Source: an uncultured Thermomicrobiales bacterium
GTDB taxonomy: Bacteria; Chloroflexota; Chloroflexia; Thermomicrobiales; UBA6265
DNA length: 11,355 nucleotides
Reading direction: 5' to 3'
Assembly (NCBI GenBank): GCA_902806375.1
Contig: CADCWK010000030.1
Coordinates: 1 to 11,355 of the forward strand
The notes under the pieces are model-generated. The model saw only the letters and a program-made list of their open reading frames with translations, searched no databases and was not told the DNA's origin. Within the stretch, counting starts at the first letter, position 1, and every line of letters starts with the position of its first letter. Made by a program: the position numbers and the translations under genes. Positions 6,288-11,355 of this stretch are shown here, piece after piece.

Positions 6288-6947
6288 TCAGTCGGGCAGC
6301 AGCGACCCGACCCAGAGCTCCACGAGCCACGCCTCGAACCGGTCCGGCTCCCAGCCGCGTTCGTAGACCAGCAGGACGTAGAACTCGGGCGAGTTCGTGG
6401 CCCAGAGGATATCGGCCGCATCCTCGATGGACAGGCCGGGACGCAGTGGCGAAGCCGCCATCAGATCCGCGACGAGCAGCCGCATGTTCGCGGCGCGTCG
6501 CTCGGCGATCTCCGCCCAGAGCTCGCCGAGCGCCGGCTCCGCCCGCGAGGCCTCCCGCAGCACGAGGAACAGTGGCGCCAGCCGGGCCTGGATCTCCCGG
6601 ATCGCCCGGGCGTAGCGGGCCAGCTTTCGGGCCGGATCGGGTTCGGCCCTCATCTCGATCACGTAGTCACGCTGATCTGGCGCGAGTGCTCCGTCAGCCC
6701 CGGAGATCGCCCGCTCGATCAGGCTCCGAAACAGCATCGGCTTGGACCCGCCGACGGCGTAGACCGTGTCGACCGCGACCCCGGCGCCGGCCGCGATCCT
6801 GGCCATGGTGGACGCGGCGTAGCCACGCCCCAGAAATGTGGTCTCGGCGGACGCGAGGATCCGCTCCAGCGTCCGCTCAGCGGCGAGGCGGCGGTTCGTC
6901 GCGTCGTAACGCCGGTTGCCTCCGGGGGGATTGACAGGTGCACTCAT
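6288..6947 (-). CDS. TetR-family transcriptional repressor
   Basis: The 219-residue protein has a TetR N-terminal helix-turn-helix: RTLERILASAETTFLGRGYAASTMARIAAGAGVAVDTVYAVGGSKPMLFRSL at about 25-76, with the recognition helix near VAVDTVYAVGG. The C-terminal helical ligand domain (about 90-215) is not specific enough to name an inducer. The start is placed at ATG 6947 (MSAPVNPP). A TATACT box on the minus strand ends 6 nt before it, so the mRNA would start about at the A of the ATG (leaderless). An alternative ATG at 6962 adds five residues, but its AGGA lies only 3 nt upstream and its codon would lie before the likely transcription start. It is divergent from the SnoaL-like gene, with a shared palindromic operator between them, which points to autoregulation and control of that gene. 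Confidence 0.9.
   Translation of the reverse strand: MSAPVNPPGGNRRYDATNRRLAAERTLERILASAETTFLGRGYAASTMARIAAGAGVAVDTVYAVGGSKPMLFRSLIERAISGADGALAPDQRDYVIEMRAEPDPARKLARYARAIREIQARLAPLFLVLREASRAEPALGELWAEIAERRAANMRLLVADLMAASPLRPGLSIEDAADILWATNSPEFYVLLVYERGWEPDRFEAWLVELWVGSLLPD
6500..6531. repeat. Intragenic inverted repeat in the TetR gene
   Basis: GCTCGGCGA (6500-6508) and TCGCCGAGC (6523-6531) are 9-bp perfect reverse complements; inside them, after one mismatch, CTC pairs with GAG around a 6-nt loop. It lies in codons for LGELWAEIAER. Repeated GAG/GCC codon use may explain it by chance. Confidence 0.4.
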
Positions 6948-6961
6948 ACTCGGAGTATACA
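6931..6961. promoter_or_regulatory. Divergent overlapping promoters with TetR-type palindromic operator
   Basis: A perfect inverted repeat ATACTC-G-GAGTAT occupies 6946-6958. On the plus strand a consensus -35 TTGACA (6931-6936) is followed after 19 bp by TATACA (6956-6961), giving a promoter for the SnoaL-like gene at 6998. On the minus strand TATACT (6959-6954) is a five-of-six -10 for the TetR gene. The palindrome overlaps both -10 boxes, so a bound repressor should block both directions. That the neighbouring TetR protein is the ligand is inference from position. Confidence 0.7.
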
Positions 6962-6997
6962 TTCGTCCTATGTGTCGTCGGATGAAAGAGGAGTGCC

Positions 6998-7462
6998 ATG
7001 ACCGTCGAGTCCAACAAGGCGATCGTCCAGCGGGTGTTCGATGAGGCGTTCAACCAGGGTCGTCTCGACGTGATCGATGAGACGAGCGACACCCGTACCC
7101 GCGATCACCAGCACCCTAACGAACCGTCTTTCCCGGAGCATCTCAAGGCCGTCGTCACGTCCATGCGAACGGCCTTCCCCGATCTTCATTTCGCGATCGA
7201 CCAGATGATCGGAGAGGGCGAGTGGGTAGCCCTCCACAGCACCATGACCGGCACTCACACTGGACCGCTGACAGCTCCGCTCCTGCCGCCGGGCGGGCCG
7301 CCGACGATTCCGGCAACTGGTCGCCCGATCCGGGTAGCGCACCAGCACCTGATGCGGATCGTCGATGGCCGCAATGCCGAACTCTGGCACGTCATGGACA
7401 CGATGGGGTTGATGGGTCAGCTCGGTCTGCTTCCAGCCCGTCCAGCAGCCATCCTCGTCTGA
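6998..7462 (+). CDS. SnoaL-like polyketide cyclase/ester cyclase family protein
   Basis: The 154-residue protein has the layout of SnoaL-like alpha+beta barrel proteins (NTF2-like fold): SNKAIVQRVFDEAFNQGRLDVIDE (5-28), PEHLKAVVTSMRTAFPDLHFAIDQMIGEGEWVALHSTMTGTHTGP (46-90), then IRVAHQHLMRIVDGRNAELWHVMDTMGLMGQLG (111-143). These motifs (AFPDLHF, EGDWVA-like, ELWHVMD) are typical of the SnoaL/ester cyclase Pfam group, whose members include aklanonic-type cyclases and many proteins of unknown substrate. A GAGGAG site sits about 4 nt before ATG 6998. It is a stand-alone gene under the promoter and operator at 6931-6961 and is most likely repressed by the divergent TetR protein. No polyketide synthase genes are nearby, so antibiotic cyclisation is unlikely here; degradation or detoxification of a small ligand is possible. 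Confidence 0.85.
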   Translation: MTVESNKAIVQRVFDEAFNQGRLDVIDETSDTRTRDHQHPNEPSFPEHLKAVVTSMRTAFPDLHFAIDQMIGEGEWVALHSTMTGTHTGPLTAPLLPPGGPPTIPATGRPIRVAHQHLMRIVDGRNAELWHVMDTMGLMGQLGLLPARPAAILV

Positions 7463-7471
7463 CGCTCTGTT

Positions 7472-7501
7472 CCTGCCAGTGCCGCCCCGCTCGGTGGCAG
7501 G
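7472..7501. terminator. Stem-loop between convergent SnoaL-like and histidine kinase genes
   Basis: CCTGCCA (7472-7478) and TGGCAGG (7495-7501) form a perfect 7-bp stem; inside it CCG and CGG could add pairs. It lies in the 58-bp gap between two convergent stop codons, the usual place for a shared terminator. No clear U-run follows on either strand. Confidence 0.4.
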
Positions 7502-7520
7502 GTGGATCCTGGTCCTGGGA

Positions 7521-9008
7521 TCACGCCGCTGGCAGCCGCACCGTGAACGTCGTGCCTTCATCCGGAACACTGCTGGCCGTGATCCCGCCGCCGTGCTGCT
7601 CCACGATCGTCCGCGCGATCGACAACCCCAGCCCGGACCCGCCCGAGTCGCGACTGCGGGCCCCGTCGGCACGGTAGAACCGGTCGAAGACGTGCGGGAG
7701 GTCTTCCGGGGCGATCCCGCTGCCCTCGTCGTGGACGGAGACGACGGCGGTGGTGTCCTCCCGGTCGACCGAGACGAGGATGCGGTGACCGGGGCCGGTG
7801 TGCCGGAGCGCGTTGTCGAGCAGGACCCACAGTACCTGTGCCAGGCGGTCGCGATCGCCCGTGACGGTCACCGGAACGACGGACGTCTCCAGCCGCTGGC
7901 CTGAAGCGAGTCCGGTCGCCGCCCGGACCGTCTGTTCGACCAGGGTATCGAGCTGGACTGGCTGGACGGGGCTGGCGACCGGGGCGTGCTGGTCGTCGGC
8001 GCGGGCGAGGAACAGCAGGTCGTCCAGCAGACGTGCCATCCGGCGTGCCTCGCGGTCGAGATCCGCGAACCCCTCGGCGATCGACTCCTGCCGCGCGGGG
8101 TCGTCGACCGCGTCCGCTCCCGCTGACCCCGCCGGCCGACGCTGGAGCTGCATCGAGAGGACGTCCAGGTTGCCCCGGATCGCGGCCAGCGGCGTCCGCA
8201 GCTCGTGGGAGGCGTCGGCGACGAACCGCTGCCGACGGCCGAACTCGCCCTCGACCCGGTCGAGCATCCGGTTGAAGGTCATGGTCAGCTGGGCGACCTC
8301 GTCGTTGCCCCGCGGCACGGGCAGCCGGCCGGCCAGTGAACGGTCCGTCCGGGGGCTCTCGGCGATCGTCGACGCCGTCTCCGTCACGGAACTGATCGGC
8401 CGGAGGGCACGGCCCGCGATCAGCCAGCCACCCTGGAGCGCGAGCAGGATGCCGAGGGCACCGATCGCGAGGAGCAACTCGCGCAGCGTCTCCAGCGTAT
8501 CGGTGATCGGCGTCAGGGACTGCGCCAGCACCAGCGTGTTCACGTCGTTGGTCCGGAGATCGACGAAGATCTCGCTCACCGCCAGGACCCGGAACGTATC
8601 CCCGCAGGCCGTCTGGGTCGAGAACTTGATCGTCCCCGTCGGCGCGTCGGCTGGCAGGCTGTACGGTATGGCGCAGTCGAACGGCGTGATCGGGGTGTAT
8701 CCGGTCCCGTCGGTGACCTGGACGATCAGCGACTGGTACTTGTCCGAACCGGCCTTGCCCTCCACCGGACCAGAGGCACCCCGATCAGCGACCGTCGTCG
8801 TGTCGCGAAAGACGTCGGTCAGAGTCGCCGGGTCGGAGTAGGTCTGCGCGCTGGCCCGCAACTGGTCGTCCAGGTCGCTCCGGAGCCAGGTGCCCATCAG
8901 CGTCCAGCCGCCGAACCCGGCCAGCAGCATGAAGACCACCATGAGGGAGCCATACCAGACCGTCAGGCGGAAGCGGACGCTGTGGACGAGGTCGCCGATC
9001 GCCGTCAT
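7521..9008 (-). CDS. HAMP-containing sensor histidine kinase (MprB/BaeS-like)
   Basis: The 495-residue membrane kinase senses an extracytoplasmic signal and phosphorylates the regulator encoded just upstream. Domains in order: membrane helix about 14-36, extracytoplasmic sensor about 40-175, second helix about 178-197, HAMP about 197-250, and the dimerisation domain with H-box VADASHELRTPLAAIRGNLD (phospho-His H268). The ATPase domain carries N-box LLDNALRHT (N399), G1 DEGSGI (427-432), F-box FDRFYR (441-446) and G2 GGSGLGLSIA (457-466). All catalytic boxes are intact. The only two cysteines I see, C112 and C135, both lie in the sensor and could form a disulfide. The gene starts 7 bp after the regulator's stop codon, so the pair is one operon. 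The sensor has no fold that I can name. Confidence 0.95.
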   Translation of the reverse strand: MTAIGDLVHSVRFRLTVWYGSLMVVFMLLAGFGGWTLMGTWLRSDLDDQLRASAQTYSDPATLTDVFRDTTTVADRGASGPVEGKAGSDKYQSLIVQVTDGTGYTPITPFDCAIPYSLPADAPTGTIKFSTQTACGDTFRVLAVSEIFVDLRTNDVNTLVLAQSLTPITDTLETLRELLLAIGALGILLALQGGWLIAGRALRPISSVTETASTIAESPRTDRSLAGRLPVPRGNDEVAQLTMTFNRMLDRVEGEFGRRQRFVADASHELRTPLAAIRGNLDVLSMQLQRRPAGSAGADAVDDPARQESIAEGFADLDREARRMARLLDDLLFLARADDQHAPVASPVQPVQLDTLVEQTVRAATGLASGQRLETSVVPVTVTGDRDRLAQVLWVLLDNALRHTGPGHRILVSVDREDTTAVVSVHDEGSGIAPEDLPHVFDRFYRADGARSRDSGGSGLGLSIARTIVEQHGGGITASSVPDEGTTFTVRLPAA

Positions 9009-9015
9009 CAGGTCG

Positions 9016-9804
9016 TCACCGCTCGGCCCGGAGGACGTAGCCGACGCCCCGGACGGTCTGGATCAGCCGCGGCTCGCCACCGCTCTCGAGATGACGACGG
9101 AGGCTGGCGATGAACACCTCCAGCACGTTGCTGTCACCGTAGAAATCCGCCCCCCAGACCCGGTCCATGATCAGCGACCGGGTCAGCACCTGGTTGGGAT
9201 GCTGGAGCAGCAGCGCCAGCAGGTCGAACTCCCGCGGCGTCAGGTCGATCGCCCGCTCGCCCCGCCGCACGACCCGGGACCCGACGTCCAGCCGCAGGTC
9301 GGAGTACGCCAGACCACTGGCCACGCCCACCTCGTCCGGCCGCGACCGACGCAGCAGCGCCCGGAGGCGGGCTGCCAGTTCCTCGAAGGCGAACGGCTTG
9401 ACGAGATAGTCGTCGGCGCCGGCCTCCAGCCCGGTCACCCGGTCGGCGACGGCGTCGCGGGCGGTCAGGAGGATGACGGGCAACGGCGCGAGGTGCTCGG
9501 CCCGCTCGGCTGCCCGCACCCGGCGCAAGACTTCGAGCCCGTCGACGTAGGGGAGCATCAGGTCCAGCACGAGGACATCCGGGCGCCGCTCGCGCAGGGC
9601 GTCGAGGCCAGCGCGGCCGTCCCGGGCCAACTCGACGGCGAAGCCCTCGAAGACCAGGCCGCGCCGGACGAACCCAGCGATCCCCGGCTCGTCCTCGACG
9701 ACCAGCACGGTCGCGCCCTCGAATCGCTCGTCCTCGGATGGACCCGGCATCGCCTCGACCTCGCGTCTTGCCGCTCCTGCCGCCATGGACCGCTCGCGCA
9801 GCAT
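9016..9804 (-). CDS. OmpR/PhoB-family response regulator (MprA-like)
   Basis: The 262-residue DNA-binding regulator has a receiver domain at about 31-150: acidic pair E37/D38 in ATVLVVEDEPG, phospho-acceptor D81 in VLVLDLMLPYVDG, T114 in ILLTARD, and K136 in ADDYLVKPF. A winged-helix output domain follows at about 165-260 (LTPREFDLLALLLQHPNQVLT; VWGADFYGDSNVLEVFIASL; RLIQTVRGVGYVLR). Its partner is the kinase 7 bp downstream. The start at 9804 is chosen because AAGGA lies about 8 nt before it and a promoter-like box lies just upstream. The conserved domain begins only at residue 31, so the in-frame ATG 9750 (MPGPSEDE), with GAGG 8 nt upstream, is a serious alternative. It probably controls its own operon and the upstream protease gene; this is inferred from similar loci. 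Confidence 0.95.
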   Translation of the reverse strand: MLRERSMAAGAARREVEAMPGPSEDERFEGATVLVVEDEPGIAGFVRRGLVFEGFAVELARDGRAGLDALRERRPDVLVLDLMLPYVDGLEVLRRVRAAERAEHLAPLPVILLTARDAVADRVTGLEAGADDYLVKPFAFEELAARLRALLRRSRPDEVGVASGLAYSDLRLDVGSRVVRRGERAIDLTPREFDLLALLLQHPNQVLTRSLIMDRVWGADFYGDSNVLEVFIASLRRHLESGGEPRLIQTVRGVGYVLRAER

Positions 9805-9821
9805 CGTTCGTGTCCTTCCCG

Positions 9822-9830
9822 ATAGTACCA
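9822..9830 (-). promoter_or_regulatory. Extended -10 promoter candidate for the two-component operon
   Basis: On the minus strand TGGTACTAT contains TACTAT (a four-of-six -10) with an upstream TG at the extended -10 position. No good -35 is seen. It would start transcription near 9815, about 10 nt before the chosen regulator start. This is tight for the AAGGA site, which makes the downstream start at 9750 more attractive if this promoter is the one used. Confidence 0.4.
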
Positions 9831-9865
9831 GCGCCGGGCTGGCGGTCCGGCCGCTGGAACGCGGC

Positions 9866-9902
9866 GACGGCGGCACCGACCGCGTGGGTCGGTGCCGCCG
9901 TC
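9866..9902. terminator. Strong 15-16 bp perfect stem-loop between htrA and the two-component operon
   Basis: GACGGCGGCACCGAC (9866-9880) and GTCGGTGCCGCCGTC (9888-9902) are perfect complements. C9881 and G9887 add one more pair, leaving a 5-nt loop. It lies 168 bp after the protease stop codon in the minus direction and before the regulator promoter candidate. It could end or stabilise the htrA mRNA, though no U-run follows. Confidence 0.6.
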
Positions 9903-10017
9903 CTGGAAGAGGGTGGGATGATCCGCATCTCGCGCTCCGGTCTGGTCGTGGGTGGTCACTGGCTGGGTGACGCCGGGACCGGGGCGCGGGTGGCTGGGCG
10001 GATCGGGTGAACGGCCT

Positions 10018-10043
10018 GGCCGGACCTGGGGGACAGTCCGGCC
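10018..10043. terminator. Stem-loop just downstream of the protease gene
   Basis: GGCCGGAC (10018-10025) and GTCCGGCC (10036-10043) form a perfect 8-bp stem with a 10-nt loop. In the minus direction it starts 27 nt after the htrA stop codon, a normal distance for an mRNA 3' end. No U-run follows, so it may work together with the larger stem-loop further on. Confidence 0.45.
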
Positions 10044-10070
10044 GGACCAGGAGGGGGATCGGGGCAGGGA

Positions 10071-11312
10071 TCAGGCGGCCGATTCGACCGGCCGCTCGCC
10101 GAGGGTGACGCTGACCGTCTGCTCCTCGCCGTCACGCTGGATCGTCAGGTCGACGGTGTCGCCAGGGGAGTAGGCGAAGAGTTCGTTGAGGAACGGGGTC
10201 TCGAAGCCGATCGCGGTACCACCGATCCCGGTGATCAGGTCACCCGCTTGGAGGGTGCCGTCGGACGGGCCATTGGCCTCGACCTCGACCACACCCTGCG
10301 CGCCGGATTCGGTGACCTGCGACTGGATGCCGAGGTACGGGCGGTCCACGGAACCATCGGCGATGAGCTGGTCGATGACGCCCCGGACGGAGTCGATCGA
10401 GAGCGCGAAGCCGATGCCGGAGGTCTGGCCGGTCTGCGTGTCCTGGAGAGTGGCGACGTTGATCCCGATCACCTCGCCGGACAGGTCCAGGAGCGGGCCG
10501 CCCGAGTTGCCGGAGTAGATCGGTGCGTCGTGCTGGATCAGGTCAGTCAGGTCGTAGACGCCGGCCGCGGCGGGCAGGGAGCGACCGTTGGCGCCGACGA
10601 TGCCCTGGGAGACGGTATTGGTCAGCTCGCCGAACGGGCTGCCGATCGCGACGACGCCCTCACCGGCGGCGACGTCGGCGGAGGTGCCGATCGTGGCGAC
10701 GGCGGGCAGCGACTGGCCCGCTTCGAGCTCGACCCGCAGGACCGCGACATCGGCGTAGACGTCCGAGCCGACGAGCGTGGCGTCGACGGTCGTCCCGTCC
10801 AGGAAGGTCACCTGGAAGCTCTCACCGCCGCTGACGACGTGGGCATTCGTGATGACGTGGCCGTCGGCGTCCCAGACGAAGCCGGAACCCGTCCCGAGTG
10901 GCTGCTCGGTGGCGGTGCCCTCCGGTGCCTGGCCGAAGCCAGGTATCCCGGTCTGGGAAGTCGCGTCACCGAAGGTGGTGACGGTGACGACGGCCGCGCT
11001 GGCCGCGTCGGCGACCTCTTCGACGGAGAGATCAGTCGCCGTGCCAGCGTCCTGGGCGGCGACGGTCGCCGTCCCGGTCTGACTACCGAGGAGATCGGTG
11101 GCGGCGCTGGCCACCTGGTTGAGCACGCCGCTGCCGGCAAGGACGAGCGCCATCATGATGCCGAGGATGGCGCCAAGGGGCAGGAGGGGGCGGTGGCGTG
11201 CCGGGCGGTGGCGTGCCATGACGGGATGGAACGGGCGCTGGGGTCGCGGCGCCGGCGCGGGGGATCGTCGGGTCGTGGCGGGCCAAGGCCGGTCGGGATA
11301 CTGGTCAGTCAT
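10071..11312 (-). CDS. htrA: HtrA/DegP-type membrane-anchored serine protease with PDZ domain
   Basis: The 413-residue protease degrades or refolds damaged proteins outside the cytoplasmic membrane. Residues 1-42 are a Pro/Arg-rich cytoplasmic leader, and 43-64 (LLPLGAILGIMMALVLAGSG) form one membrane helix serving as anchor. The trypsin-like S1C domain follows: H158 in HVITNAHVV, D188 in VYADVAVL, and S270 in YSGNSGGPLLD, so the catalytic triad is complete. The oxyanion-region GSPFGELTNTVSQGIVGA (224-241) is typical of HtrA. One PDZ domain occupies about 325-405 (PYLGIQ; GDLITGIGGTAI). The start at 11312 has GAGGAC about 6 nt upstream. It lies 266 bp upstream of the regulator/kinase pair in the same direction, an arrangement that suggests envelope stress control. 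No cysteine is seen. Assignment to DegP, DegQ, DegS or PepD subgroups is not possible by eye, but the single PDZ and anchor resemble DegS or mycobacterial PepD. Confidence 0.95.
   Translation of the reverse strand: MTDQYPDRPWPATTRRSPAPAPRPQRPFHPVMARHRPARHRPLLPLGAILGIMMALVLAGSGVLNQVASAATDLLGSQTGTATVAAQDAGTATDLSVEEVADAASAAVVTVTTFGDATSQTGIPGFGQAPEGTATEQPLGTGSGFVWDADGHVITNAHVVSGGESFQVTFLDGTTVDATLVGSDVYADVAVLRVELEAGQSLPAVATIGTSADVAAGEGVVAIGSPFGELTNTVSQGIVGANGRSLPAAAGVYDLTDLIQHDAPIYSGNSGGPLLDLSGEVIGINVATLQDTQTGQTSGIGFALSIDSVRGVIDQLIADGSVDRPYLGIQSQVTESGAQGVVEVEANGPSDGTLQAGDLITGIGGTAIGFETPFLNELFAYSPGDTVDLTIQRDGEEQTVSVTLGERPVESAA
11188..11217. repeat. 15-bp perfect tandem duplication in the htrA leader region
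   Basis: GGGCGGTGGCGTGCC occurs twice head to tail (11188-11202 and 11203-11217). It encodes the duplicated peptide ARHRP-ARHRP (residues 33-42) immediately before the membrane helix. Being a multiple of three, it keeps the frame and lengthens the positive patch on the cytoplasmic side. It is probably a slippage duplication. Confidence 0.85.
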
Positions 11313-11355
11313 CGGTCTGTCCTCTGGGTCCGCAATCCGTGTCTGCCCGGCGCCG

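Noticed and set aside
7798..9825. Long plus-strand frames opposite the kinase and regulator (7798-8841 and 8890-9825)
   Set aside because: Both are Ser/Arg- or Gln/Asp-rich shadows of well-defined two-component genes on the minus strand.
1..11355. Mobile element, prophage, CRISPR or defence system
   Set aside because: No transposase, integrase, Cas, nuclease or toxin-like gene and no spaced direct repeats or terminal inverted repeats are visible; composition and codon use look even across the window.

Overview
The window is about 11.4 kb of GC-rich bacterial chromosome with dense, ordinary-looking gene content: ten genes, all but one intact within the window, on both strands. Strong GC bias at third codon positions, many GTG/ATG starts with GGAGG-like ribosome sites, and sigma-70-type promoter hexamers fit a high-GC bacterium. 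The mix of products (class II LysRS, ComB-like phosphatase, PPOX-fold flavoprotein, DAO-family FAD oxidase, TetR/SnoaL pair, MprAB/PepD-like stress module) would suit a Chloroflexota (Thermomicrobia or relatives) or possibly an actinobacterium-like lineage. That assignment is inference; no taxonomic marker is decisive. I see no tRNA, rRNA, CRISPR array, insertion sequence or phage gene.

Left part (1-1475, minus strand): the N-terminal two thirds of an MgtE magnesium transporter runs off the left edge. A small 84-residue protein of unknown function with a strong ribosome site lies 26 bp upstream of it. A good sigma-70 promoter near 1446-1475 would make an mRNA with a leader of about 230 nt, so small ORF and mgtE look like one transcript.

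Centre (1705-6245): a PPOX-fold flavin protein (+) converges on a ComB-family 2-phosphosulfolactate phosphatase (-), which diverges from lysS (+). A 316-bp gap with several short inverted repeats then precedes a DAO-family FAD oxidase (+) that carries a perfect 26-bp palindrome inside its coding sequence.

Right centre (6288-7501): a TetR-family repressor and a SnoaL-like small protein are divergent. A perfect ATACTC-G-GAGTAT palindrome sits on the overlapping promoters, so the TetR protein very probably controls itself and the SnoaL gene. The repressor may be made from a leaderless mRNA.

Right part (7521-11312, all minus): an HtrA-type membrane-anchored serine protease, then an OmpR-type response regulator and its HAMP-containing histidine kinase (7 bp apart). 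This matches in content the mycobacterial MprAB-PepD envelope stress locus, with the protease placed upstream here. A 15-16 bp perfect stem-loop separates the protease from the two-component pair.

Nothing in the window clearly demonstrates a new multi-gene system. The best leads are the TetR/SnoaL switch, the protease/two-component module with its Cys-pair sensor, the long mgtE leader with the upstream small protein, and the intragenic perfect palindrome.
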